From the NCBI GenBank assembly GCA_011390565.1, contig JAABSC010000005.1:90001-154000 (forward strand): 64,000 nt of DNA. Reading direction: 5' to 3'. Shown piece after piece: positions 52,842-64,000 of the stretch. This DNA comes from Thioalkalivibrio paradoxus. GTDB taxonomy: Bacteria; Pseudomonadota; Gammaproteobacteria; Ectothiorhodospirales; Ectothiorhodospiraceae. How positions within the stretch are numbered: position 1 is the first letter of the stretch; the number at the start of each line of letters is the position of its first letter. The notes beneath the pieces are model-generated. The model did no database searches. It was not told the origin of the DNA and was given only the letters and a program-made list of their open reading frames with translations. Position numbers and translations under genes: made by a program.

Positions 52842-55800
52842 GTGAGCAGGACAATCCGCAGGCCGACAAGCCAATGGGAATATCCGGCCGCATCGCCGCA
52901 AGCTTTCTGACCACCCAGATCACGCCGCTGCTGGCGCTGGTCGGACTGCTGCTCGGGGCATTCGCCATACTGGTGACGCCGCGCGAGGAAGAGCCGCAGA
53001 TCAACGTCACCATCGCGGACGTGTTCATCCCGTTCCAGGGGGCGACCGCGGAAGAGGTCTCACAGCTGGTGGCGACCCCCGCGGAGCAGGTGCTCTCCGA
53101 GATCGAGGGCATCGATGACATCTACTCGACCTCGCTGCCGAACCTGGCCAAGGTCACCGTCCAGTTCAAGGTCGGCGAGAATCGAACCGACGCGCTGGTG
53201 CGTCTCTACACGCAGGTCTTCTCGAACCAGGACTGGCTGCCCTCCAATCTCGGTGTGGGCGAGCCGCTGATCAAGCCGAAGGGCATCGACGACGTACCCA
53301 TCGTCACCGTGACGCTCTGGACGCAGGACGAGACGCGCGGCGGCCATGACCTCGCGGCGGTGGCGCACGCGATCGAATCCGAGCTGAAGCGCGTACCCGG
53401 CACCCGCGACATCTACACCGTCGGGGGGCCGGATCACGTCGTGCATGTCCGCTTCCGCCCCGAGGCGCTGGCCGGCCACAATCTGTCGGTCGAGGATCTC
53501 CGCAACGCCCTGCTCGCGAGCAATTTCAGCCGTGACGCCGGCGTGCTGTACCGCGACGATCAGGAGGTTCTGGTTCAGGCCGGGGACTTCATCACCCGAG
53601 CCACCGACTTCGCCGCGTTGGTGGTGGGCGTTCACGACGGGCGGCCGGTATACCTGTCGGACGTTGCGGCGGTGGTGCAGGGACCGGCGTATGCGACGGA
53701 GCATGTGAGCTTCGCCTACGGCGCGGCCTCCGAAGAGTGGGCGCATTTCGGCGAAATGCATCCCGCCGTGACCGTGGCCATTGCCAAGCAGCCGGGTACC
53801 AACGCGGTGGACATCGCCAACGCGCTGGTCGAACGCCTGGAACAGCTGCGCGGAACGTACATCCCGGAAGGCGTCGAGACCACGATCACCCGCAACTACG
53901 GGGCGACCGCGGACTACAAGGCCAAGACGCTGATCACGAAACTGATTTTTGCCACCGCCTCGGTGGTGGTGCTGGTCTGGATCGCGCTCGGCTGGCGCGA
54001 AGCCTTCATCGTGGGCATGGCGGTGGTCATCACACTCGCGATCACCCTGTTCGCGTCGTGGGCCTGGGGCTTCACGCTGAACCGGGTCTCGCTGTTCGCG
54101 TTGATCTTCTCGATCGGCATTCTCGTCGACGACGCCATCGTCGTGGTGGAAAACATCCACCGGCATATGAGCATGGGCGGCAAGAAATTCCTCGAGGCGA
54201 TTCCGGTGGCCGTGGACGAGGTGGGTGGCCCGACCATCCTGGCGACCTTCACCGTGATCGCGGCCCTGCTGCCGATGGCGTTCGTGTCCGGGCTCATGGG
54301 CCCCTACATGAGCCCGATCCCGATCAATGCCAGTCTCGGCATGATCATCTCGCTGGCGGTTGCGTTCGTGGTCACGCCCTGGCTCACCTACAAGGTGCTG
54401 CGGCGTCAGGCGGAGCTGCACGAGCGGGCGATCCAGTCCGGCAACCACGCCCACAGCGACGAGACGGCATCCAGGCGCCTGATGCAGATCTTCAATGTCA
54501 TCCTGCGTCCGTTTCTCGGTGACAACGCCAGGCCGCGCCTGGCGCGCATGGTGCTGTTCGTCGGCACGCTGGTGCTGATCCTGGCCTCGGTGTCGCTGGT
54601 GTATTTCCAGGTGGTCGTGCTGAAGATGCTGCCCTTCGACGACAAGGCCGAGTTCCAGGTCGTGCTGGACATGCCCGAAGGCAGCAGCCTCGAACACACC
54701 ACCCAGGTGCTGGCCGAGATGAGCGACTACCTGCGCGGTATTCCGGAGGTGCGGGACGTACAGGTCTACGCGGGAACGGCGGCGCCGATCAATTTCAACG
54801 GCCTCGTGCGGCAGTATTATCTGCGCGAGGGTTCGCACCTCGGCGACATTCAGGTCAACCTGACCGACGCCTCCTATCGTGACCGCAAGAGCCACGACAT
54901 CGCGTTCGCGGCGCGACCGGAAATCAATGCAATCGCGGACCGCCACGGCGCCGCGGTCAAGGTGGTCGAGGTGCCGCCAGGGCCGCCGGTGCTGTCGCCG
55001 ATCGTGGCCGAGATCTACGGCCCCGACTACGCCGGTCAGATCGGGATAGCCAAACAGGTGCGTGATGTATTCGAGAACACCGAGTTCGTCACCGACATCG
55101 ATGACTCGGTCGAATTCCCCGGTCCCAAGTACGTGCTGCGGGTCGACCGCGAGCGCGCCGCCCGCCTCGGGGTGTCCCAGCAGGCCGTGGTCACCGCGGT
55201 ACAGACGGCGCTTTCGGGCGAGGATGTGACCTTCCTCTACGGCAGCAACGTGAAATACGCCGTACCCGTGCGCCTGCAGTTCGAAGAGGCCGATCTGGCG
55301 AGTCTGGAGGCCATCCTGGCTCTCAACGTGCGCGGCATGAACGGGTCGCTGGTGCCGATTTCCGAGGTGGTCAGTGTGGTGGATACCACGCTCGAACATT
55401 CGATTCACCACAAGAACCTGTTGCCCGTGGTGTACGTGATCGGCGACCTTGCCGGTGGTCCGGACAGCCCGCTTTACGGCATGTTCGATCTGTTCTTCAA
55501 GATGCGCGACATGCCCATGGCCTACGGCGAGCCACTCGCGCAGTACTTCCTGTCGGCGCCCGACAACCCCTACAAGTTCAGCCTGAAGTGGGACGGCGAG
55601 TGGAAGGTGACCTACGAGACCTTCCGCGACATGGGGATCGCGTACTCGGTCGGTCTGCTCCTGATCTACCTCCTGGTGGTGGTGCAGTTCCGGTCCTACA
55701 TGGTGCCGCTGATCATCATGGCGCCGATTCCGCTGACCGTGATCGGCGTGCTGCCCGGTCACGCGATCATGAACACCTTCTTCATGGACGCGAAGTTCAC

Positions 55801-56140
55801 CGCAACCTCGATGATCGGGATGATCGCGCTGGCGGGAATCATCGTGCGCAATTCGATCCTTCTGGTCGATTTCATCAACCAGGAGATCCGGCGCGGGATC
55901 GAGGTGACCGAGGCCGTGGTGAATGCCGGCGCTGTGCGGGCGAAGCCGATCGTGCTGACCGGCCTTGCGGCGATGGTCGGCGCCGGCTTCATCATCGATG
56001 ACCCGATCTTCAGTGGGCTCGCCGTGTCGCTGATCTTCGGTATCCTCGTCTCCACCATGCTGACCCTGGTGATCATCCCGGTGCTCTACTACCTGTACGT
56101 GCGCGACCGGGTCGATCTGATCAAGTCGCAGGCCGGCTGA
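52838..56140 (+). CDS. Efflux RND transporter permease subunit
   Basis: 1100 aa, TM core SIGILVDDAIVVVENIHRH, C-terminal MIGMIALAGIIVRNSILLVDFIN. Confidence 0.97.
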   Translation: MSEQDNPQADKPMGISGRIAASFLTTQITPLLALVGLLLGAFAILVTPREEEPQINVTIADVFIPFQGATAEEVSQLVATPAEQVLSEIEGIDDIYSTSLPNLAKVTVQFKVGENRTDALVRLYTQVFSNQDWLPSNLGVGEPLIKPKGIDDVPIVTVTLWTQDETRGGHDLAAVAHAIESELKRVPGTRDIYTVGGPDHVVHVRFRPEALAGHNLSVEDLRNALLASNFSRDAGVLYRDDQEVLVQAGDFITRATDFAALVVGVHDGRPVYLSDVAAVVQGPAYATEHVSFAYGAASEEWAHFGEMHPAVTVAIAKQPGTNAVDIANALVERLEQLRGTYIPEGVETTITRNYGATADYKAKTLITKLIFATASVVVLVWIALGWREAFIVGMAVVITLAITLFASWAWGFTLNRVSLFALIFSIGILVDDAIVVVENIHRHMSMGGKKFLEAIPVAVDEVGGPTILATFTVIAALLPMAFVSGLMGPYMSPIPINASLGMIISLAVAFVVTPWLTYKVLRRQAELHERAIQSGNHAHSDETASRRLMQIFNVILRPFLGDNARPRLARMVLFVGTLVLILASVSLVYFQVVVLKMLPFDDKAEFQVVLDMPEGSSLEHTTQVLAEMSDYLRGIPEVRDVQVYAGTAAPINFNGLVRQYYLREGSHLGDIQVNLTDASYRDRKSHDIAFAARPEINAIADRHGAAVKVVEVPPGPPVLSPIVAEIYGPDYAGQIGIAKQVRDVFENTEFVTDIDDSVEFPGPKYVLRVDRERAARLGVSQQAVVTAVQTALSGEDVTFLYGSNVKYAVPVRLQFEEADLASLEAILALNVRGMNGSLVPISEVVSVVDTTLEHSIHHKNLLPVVYVIGDLAGGPDSPLYGMFDLFFKMRDMPMAYGEPLAQYFLSAPDNPYKFSLKWDGEWKVTYETFRDMGIAYSVGLLLIYLLVVVQFRSYMVPLIIMAPIPLTVIGVLPGHAIMNTFFMDAKFTATSMIGMIALAGIIVRNSILLVDFINQEIRRGIEVTEAVVNAGAVRAKPIVLTGLAAMVGAGFIIDDPIFSGLAVSLIFGILVSTMLTLVIIPVLYYLYVRDRVDLIKSQAG

Positions 56141-56157
56141 CCGACGGGAGGATTGCG

Positions 56158-56376
56158 GTGAAAGTGGATATGGGGGAAGACGGTCTCGATGTTGTCGGCC
56201 TTTCGCGCGACCAGTGCGCGCTGCTGGCGGACGCACTGAAGGCCAGCAGCGACCAGCGGTTCATGGACGATGCCGAGTTGCGGCGTCTGTTCAAACTCAT
56301 GGCGGTGCTGCAGAGCGATCTTTGGGACGACATGACCACCGGCAGATTCGACTTCGATCCCTACCGCAAGCAGTAG
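56158..56376 (+). CDS. Small hypothetical protein downstream of RND pump
   Basis: 72 aa ORF, GTG start after gaggattgcg, follows permease by 17 bp. Confidence 0.55.
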   Translation: MKVDMGEDGLDVVGLSRDQCALLADALKASSDQRFMDDAELRRLFKLMAVLQSDLWDDMTTGRFDFDPYRKQ

Positions 56377-56465
56377 CTCGTCGCGGCATCGGGATTTCGG
56401 AGATCGTGCGTGATGCGGCGGGGTTCCGGGTCCCGCGGCGGATTCCACGGCGATCGTGATCCGGG

Positions 56466-57647
56466 TCAGGGCGGGGTGGGGCGACGCAGTGCGCGGCGGT
56501 AGCTCCACTGCACGAGCAGATCGGCTCCCGCACCCAGAAAGCGTTCCAGCAGGCGCTCGCGCCGGGTGCGCTGCTGCCATTCCGCGACCGTTCGCTCGGC
56601 GCTTTGCGAGAAATCCGCCAGAAACACACCCGCCAGTCGTGACGCCAGGGCCGGATCCATGGCCGCCTGGTTGGCCTCCAGGTTCCATCGCAGCGTCCAG
56701 TGATCGAGATTGCTGGAGCCGATACTGGCCCAATCGTCGCAGAGCACCATCTTCGTGTGCAGGAAGCCCGGCTGGTATTCGAAGATGCGTACCCCGCCGC
56801 GCAGCAGGCGGCCGTAGAAGCGTCGCCCGGCATGCCATACCGCGGGGTGATCACTGCCGGGGCCTGGCAGCAGCAGACGCACGTCCACGCCCCGGCGGAC
56901 GGCCCTTTTCAGGGCCCCGCGCAGCCTCCGGGTCGGCGCGAAATACGCCGTGGCAAGCCAGACGCGCTCGTGTGCCTTGCCGATTTCGGCCAGCACCCCG
57001 CGCATCACCGCCTGGCCGCCGCCGCGCGCATCCCCGAGGACCCGGCCATCGGCCCGGTCCGTGCCTGCCGGGCCGGATGCGCGTTGGGGCGGCAGCGTGA
57101 TCGGTTGCCCGCTCCAGTCACGCCAGCAATGGACGAACAATCGTTGCCAGTCCCCGATACAGGGGCCGGTCAGGGACAGCATCACTTCGTGCCAGTGGGG
57201 ATCACCGTCCCGCGCCCCCGGATCGAATTCGTCCGTGATGCCCATGCCGCCCACGAATGCGATCCGGCCGTCCACGACCAGCAGCTTGCGATGATCCCGA
57301 AACAGGGACGCGCGCCAGCGGCTCAATCCGATCGGGTTGTACACGGCAAGGTGAACGCCGGCGCCGGCCAGTCGTGCTCGTTCGCGCGGCCCCAGTCCCT
57401 GTCCCCCAAAACCGTCGAGGAGCAGGTAAACCGCGACTCCGCGCCGGCAGGCCGCCGCCAGGGCCGTGATGAAGCGCTCGGCGGTGGCGCCCGAGCGGAC
57501 CAGATACATTTCGAGAAGCACGTACCCGGATGCCGATTCGATCGCGCCGAGCATCGCCGGGATGAAGTCGCCGCCGTCGACGTGCAGGCGATAGCCGTGG
57601 GGCCCCCTGGGTGGATGAGCCGGACAACGTCCATCGGGCAACCGCAT
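56466..57647 (-). CDS. Phospholipase D family / cardiolipin synthase-like protein
   Basis: Two HKD motifs: RDHRKLLVVDGRIAFVGG and HTKMVLCDDWASIGSSNLD. Confidence 0.93.
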   Translation of the reverse strand: MRLPDGRCPAHPPRGPHGYRLHVDGGDFIPAMLGAIESASGYVLLEMYLVRSGATAERFITALAAACRRGVAVYLLLDGFGGQGLGPRERARLAGAGVHLAVYNPIGLSRWRASLFRDHRKLLVVDGRIAFVGGMGITDEFDPGARDGDPHWHEVMLSLTGPCIGDWQRLFVHCWRDWSGQPITLPPQRASGPAGTDRADGRVLGDARGGGQAVMRGVLAEIGKAHERVWLATAYFAPTRRLRGALKRAVRRGVDVRLLLPGPGSDHPAVWHAGRRFYGRLLRGGVRIFEYQPGFLHTKMVLCDDWASIGSSNLDHWTLRWNLEANQAAMDPALASRLAGVFLADFSQSAERTVAEWQQRTRRERLLERFLGAGADLLVQWSYRRALRRPTPP

Positions 57648-57652
57648 GACGG

Positions 57653-58993
57653 TCAGCCGAACAGCCAGCTGACGATGAAGACTGCCGCGACCACGCCAGC
57701 GACGTCGGCGGACAGGGCTGCAGCCAGCGTATGCCGCACCCGGCGTACCTGGATTGCCCCGAAGTAGACCGCCAGCACGTAGAACGTCGTCTCGGTGGAA
57801 CCCTGGAGGGTCGAAACCAGAAGGCCCACGTAGGTATCGGGCCCGGTCGCCGGATCCTGCATGATGCCCGCCATGATGCCGTAGGCGCCGGACCCGGACA
57901 GCGGTCGCAGCAGGGCCATGGGCAGCGCCTCGGGCGGCAGGCCCAGCGGCGTGGTCCAGGGTGCGACCAGCCCCACGAAGGCGCCCAGCGCACCGCTCGC
58001 GCGCAGCATCCCGACCGCCACCAGGATCGCGACCAGATACGGAATGATGCGCAGTGCGACCTGGAAACCCTCCTTTGCGCCCTCGACGAACACCTCGTAA
58101 ATGCGTACCCCGCGTGCGACACCGAACAACAGGAAGCCCAGAATCAGTCCGGGGATGATCCACGGGGCGATCCGCTGTCCGTACACGATGGTCAGCGGAA
58201 TGATGCTCAGCACGCCCACCAGCGCCAGGGCGCTGACCCAGCCGGGATACCCCTCCATCGGAACCTCGATCGCCATGGGTTGGGGTTCCGCCGCATCCCG
58301 CTCCCGCTCGTCCCGGGTCTGCGGCGCGGCATCGGGATCGCGCCCGGGTTCTACCGTGGTCTCGCCGGGGAGTTCCCCGGATGCCGTCGGAGGCAGAAAG
58401 AAACGTTGCAGGATCAATGCGCTGGTGATTCCGACGGTGGTCGCGAATACGGTCGCAAACAACGTGGTGGGCAGGATCGCCGCGGGTTCCGCCGAGCCCA
58501 GGCTGGCCCGCAGGGCGATGACCCCGGTGGGCAGCAGCGTGATGCTGGAGGTGTTGATCGCGAGGAACAGCGCCATCGCGTTGGTCGCCGTCCCGGGGTG
58601 TGGATTCAGCCGGTCCAGTTCCTGCATCGCGCGGATGCCGAACGGCGTGGCCGCGTTGCCCAGGCCCAGGATGTTGGCGGAGAAATTCAGGATCATCGCG
58701 CCCATCGCCGGATGGTCGGGCGGCACGCTGGGGAACAGGCGCGTCATCATCGGTCGCAGCAGTCGCGCCAGGATGGTGAGCAGCCCGCCTGCTTCGGCGA
58801 TCTTCATCAGACCCAGGAACAGCGCCATGACCCCCACCAGGCCGATGGCCAGTTCCACTGCGCTGCCCGCCGACGTGATCGCCGCCTGCGAAAGCTCCTG
58901 CATGGGTTGGCTGTCGGTGCCGGTCTCGGTCAGTTCCCGCCAGGCGGCCGCGAGAAACGCCGCGCCGATCAGCACGAAGAAGATGATGTTCAT
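57653..58993 (-). CDS. Nucleoside-recognition / spore maturation protein A-B fusion-like membrane protein
   Basis: SpmA-like LNFSANILGLGNAATPFGIRAMQEL and SpmB-like second half. Confidence 0.88.
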   Translation of the reverse strand: MNIIFFVLIGAAFLAAAWRELTETGTDSQPMQELSQAAITSAGSAVELAIGLVGVMALFLGLMKIAEAGGLLTILARLLRPMMTRLFPSVPPDHPAMGAMILNFSANILGLGNAATPFGIRAMQELDRLNPHPGTATNAMALFLAINTSSITLLPTGVIALRASLGSAEPAAILPTTLFATVFATTVGITSALILQRFFLPPTASGELPGETTVEPGRDPDAAPQTRDERERDAAEPQPMAIEVPMEGYPGWVSALALVGVLSIIPLTIVYGQRIAPWIIPGLILGFLLFGVARGVRIYEVFVEGAKEGFQVALRIIPYLVAILVAVGMLRASGALGAFVGLVAPWTTPLGLPPEALPMALLRPLSGSGAYGIMAGIMQDPATGPDTYVGLLVSTLQGSTETTFYVLAVYFGAIQVRRVRHTLAAALSADVAGVVAAVFIVSWLFG

Positions 58994-59026
58994 GGGTTTA
59001 CCCGGTGGTCGGAATGTGCGTCGGAC

Positions 59027-59878
59027 TCACCGGTTTTCGCCCCGGGAAACCGCGCGCAGTACCGCGTCCATGGCCCAGGTCGGCAGCAGCCACTTGAGCA
59101 CTGCGAACAGATGCGTCGGAAAGGTCACGCGGTACCGGGCCCGCGGCCACCGCGCCTCCAGTGCGTGCACCACCGCTTTCAGCACGGCTTCGGGCCCCAG
59201 CGTGAACGGTGCTTCGCGCTCATGGTGCGCCAGCCGCCGTTCCGCACGCGCGTAGGTTTCCCGCCAGTGGCTGTTCTTCGGCCGGATGAAACGCCGGTAG
59301 GCCAGGAAGGCGTTGGCCCGGAAGTGGCTCCGGACAGGGCCCGGCTCGATGAGGGACACGTGAATGCCGCTTCCGTGCAGCTCCTGTCGCAGCACGTCGC
59401 TGAGACCCTCGACCGCGAACTTGGAGCTGACGTAGGCGCCGCGCAGACGCAGGCCGACGAAGCCGAGCACCGAACTGTTCTGGATGATGCGGCCGCGGCC
59501 GTGCCGACGCATCGCCGGGATTACCGCGTTGGTCAGCTCCAGCCAGCCGAGCAGGTTGGTTTCCAGCTGAGCCCGCAGCGCCGCCCGGGAAAGATCCTCG
59601 ACCGCTCCGGGCTGCCCGTAACCGCCGTTGTTGAACAGCGCGTACAGCGAGCCGCCGGTGCGGGAAAGCACCTCCTGCACGGCGCTTTGTATGCTGCCGG
59701 GATCGTCCAGGTCCAGTTGCAGCGCTTCCAGACCCCGGGACTTCAGCCGGGCAACCGCTTCGCTCCTGCGCGCGGTGGCGAACACGCGGTAGCCACGTTC
59801 ATGCAGCGCCAGGGCGACGTACTCGCCAATGCCGGAAGAACATCCCGTGATCAGGATCGAGAGGCCGCTTCGATCCAT
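59027..59878 (-). CDS. SDR family NAD(P)-dependent oxidoreductase
   Basis: ILITGCSSGIGEYVAL, NNGGYG, YVSSKFAVEG. Confidence 0.93.
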   Translation of the reverse strand: MDRSGLSILITGCSSGIGEYVALALHERGYRVFATARRSEAVARLKSRGLEALQLDLDDPGSIQSAVQEVLSRTGGSLYALFNNGGYGQPGAVEDLSRAALRAQLETNLLGWLELTNAVIPAMRRHGRGRIIQNSSVLGFVGLRLRGAYVSSKFAVEGLSDVLRQELHGSGIHVSLIEPGPVRSHFRANAFLAYRRFIRPKNSHWRETYARAERRLAHHEREAPFTLGPEAVLKAVVHALEARWPRARYRVTFPTHLFAVLKWLLPTWAMDAVLRAVSRGENR

Positions 59879-59879
59879 G

Positions 59880-60257
59880 TCAGTAGGTCAGTGTCACCAC
59901 GTTGCTCTCGATGACCTCGCTGATGAAGGCGGCCCCTCCGCGCACCCCGTCCATCTCCGGAATGGCGTTTTCCAGCGTCAGACCGTTCTCCGCCATGGCG
60001 CCGGTGCAGGCATAGAAACGCGCACCCGCCTCGTGCGCGTCCTGCATGAAGCTGTAGACGGATTTTTCCCGCGCGGAGCCCGGGTGAATCACATCGGCGA
60101 AGCCCTTGATCAGCAGTCGGGTGCTGGGTCCCGCGAAGTAGACTTCGACCTCGAGGTCCATCACGGCGGCGATCGTCGCCTGAAAGAACGGCGCACCGAG
60201 CGAACCGAGGCGCTTCAGATCAACGTTCAGGAGCATGATCACGATCTTGTCGGCCAT
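59880..60257 (-). CDS. DsrE/DsrF-like family protein
   Basis: VIMLLNVDLKRLGSLGAPFFQATIAAVMDLEVEVYFAGPS; single conserved-type Cys in FYACTGAM. Confidence 0.75.
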   Translation of the reverse strand: MADKIVIMLLNVDLKRLGSLGAPFFQATIAAVMDLEVEVYFAGPSTRLLIKGFADVIHPGSAREKSVYSFMQDAHEAGARFYACTGAMAENGLTLENAIPEMDGVRGGAAFISEVIESNVVTLTY

Positions 60258-60392
60258 TGGTCTTCCCCGGTTTTGCCGTGGTGGGGGCCGGCGATAGCCC
60301 CTGTTCGCACGATTGTCGCAGGGTGGTGCTTTAATTCGCAAAATTCGGCCGCATAATACGCCCATCCGATTCCTGTATCCGGAGCTCCAGAC

Positions 60393-60680
60393 ATGCCGAT
60401 CTACGAGTACGAGTGCCGCGCGTGCGGCGAAAGAACCGAGGTGATCCAGAAGATCTCCGATCCGGCCCTGACCGACTGCCCGTCCTGTGGCGCCAGTGAA
60501 ATGACCAAGCTGGTGTCCGCGGCCGGTTTCCGGTTGTCCGGGAGCGGCTGGTACGAGACCGACTTCAAGAAAGACAAACGCCGCAACGTCAAGGAAGAGA
60601 GCAAGCCTGAATCCAAGGGTTCCGGCGGGTGTGGCGCGCCGGCCTGCGGCTCGGGTTCCTGCTCGACGGACGCAGCTTGA
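60393..60680 (+). CDS. FmdB family zinc-ribbon protein
   Basis: [33 protein letters not shown]. Confidence 0.94.
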   Translation: MPIYEYECRACGERTEVIQKISDPALTDCPSCGASEMTKLVSAAGFRLSGSGWYETDFKKDKRRNVKEESKPESKGSGGCGAPACGSGSCSTDAA

Positions 60681-61351
60681 GCCGCCACCCTTTTCTGGTC
60701 CACCTGCGTCGTTACCTGATTGCGGGGCTGCTGGTCTGGGTCCCGCTGATCGTCACCGGGCTGATCATCAAGCTCCTGGTCGAGCTGCTCGACTTCACGA
60801 TCCTGCTGCTGCCTCCGAGCTGGCGCCCCGAGGCCATGATCGGATTCAGCATTCCCGGGACCGGAGTGGTCGTGGCGATCGTGATCGTGTTTCTCACGGG
60901 CCTGGTTGCGGCCAACTTCCTGGGGCGGCGCCTGTTCGAGATCGGCGATTCCATCGTCGACCGCATCCCGCTGGTGCGCTCGATCTACAGTGCCGTGAAG
61001 CAGGTGATGCGCACGGTGCTGGAAGACGGGCAACAGTCGTTCCGCCGTGTGCTGATGGTCGAGTATCCGCGCCGGGGCCTGTGGACCCTCGGCTTCCAGA
61101 CCGGGGTCGGTGTCGGCGAGGTTCAGCAGCGCACCGAACAGGACGTCATCACCGTATTCGTCCCGACCACGCCCAACCCGACCTCGGGGTTCGTGATCAT
61201 GGTGCCGCGGGAAGATGCCATCGAACTCGACATGTCGGTGGAAGACGGCCTCAAGTTCGTGATGTCGCTCGGCGTCGTGACGCCCAGCTGGTCCTCGCCA
61301 GAGGCGGCGGCAGCGGCTGCGAAGCTTGCGCCGGGGATGCCCAAAACGTAA
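60677..61351 (+). CDS. DUF502 family membrane protein
   Basis: [23 protein letters not shown], fmdB-DUF502-aspS synteny; TTG start at 60677 proposed, GTG at 60629 possible. Confidence 0.9.
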   Translation: MSRHPFLVHLRRYLIAGLLVWVPLIVTGLIIKLLVELLDFTILLLPPSWRPEAMIGFSIPGTGVVVAIVIVFLTGLVAANFLGRRLFEIGDSIVDRIPLVRSIYSAVKQVMRTVLEDGQQSFRRVLMVEYPRRGLWTLGFQTGVGVGEVQQRTEQDVITVFVPTTPNPTSGFVIMVPREDAIELDMSVEDGLKFVMSLGVVTPSWSSPEAAAAAAKLAPGMPKT

Positions 61352-61440
61352 CATCCGATGCCCTTTTTCGCGGGCCGCATGTCGGCCCGACGGCCCGAAC
61401 AACGCGGCGGACCGAGCCGCTCTTTCCTGGATCTGGCGCA

Positions 61441-63225
<1,785 letters not shown>

Positions 63226-63274
63226 CGCGGACCTTTTCACGCCAGACCTTTTTCACAGCTTTCCAGGACGCGCC

Positions 63275-64000
<726 letters not shown>

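Noticed and set aside
53060-56236. 1058-aa antisense ORF opposite the RND permease
   Set aside because: Low-complexity His/Arg/Asp-rich translation typical of antisense frames in GC-rich genes; sense strand is a clear RND permease.
57653-58993. SpmA/SpmB-like protein as evidence of sporulation
   Set aside because: Such fused nucleoside-recognition membrane proteins are widespread in non-sporulating Gram-negatives; no other sporulation genes present.
60631-61440. N-terminal 270-aa extension of the aspS ORF
   Set aside because: Out-of-frame reading of the DUF502 gene; true AspRS start is MRTHFCGLV at 61441.

Overview
The window is a 64 kb, GC-rich chromosomal segment of a gammaproteobacterium. 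Gene content (SoxAX, core synteny) suggests a sulfur-oxidising Ectothiorhodospiraceae/Thioalkalivibrio-like organism; this is an inference from content, not a database match. It opens with the 3' part of a 23S rRNA, a 5S rRNA and a terminator. The rest is mostly housekeeping: bamC-dapA, gcvR-bcp, phoH, xseB-ispA-dxs-queD, radA, ffh, rpsP-rimM-trmD-rplS, soxAX, rlmJ-htpG, sohB, rng-yhdP-nitrilase-tldD-pmbA, purMN, pgsA-like/hda, wrbA/arsC, proS, an RND efflux pair, cls, an SpmAB-like protein, fmdB-DUF502-aspS-yebC. No CRISPR array, prophage, intact transposase or tRNA gene was recognised. The observations most worth following are: (1) a four-gene iron/oxidative-stress-type operon (rubrerythrin without rubredoxin domain, CCG-type Fe-S oxidoreductase, an EncFtn-like ferritin without an obvious encapsulin targeting tail, DUF3501) preceded by two TTAGAC-N3-GTCTAA palindromes, one of them inside a predicted promoter; (2) two small non-coding MITE-like elements whose ends share CTAGTG-N11-..GTTCG, one wedged exactly between dxs and queD; (3) a class-I glutamine amidotransferase-like protein that has lost both the nucleophile Cys and the catalytic His.
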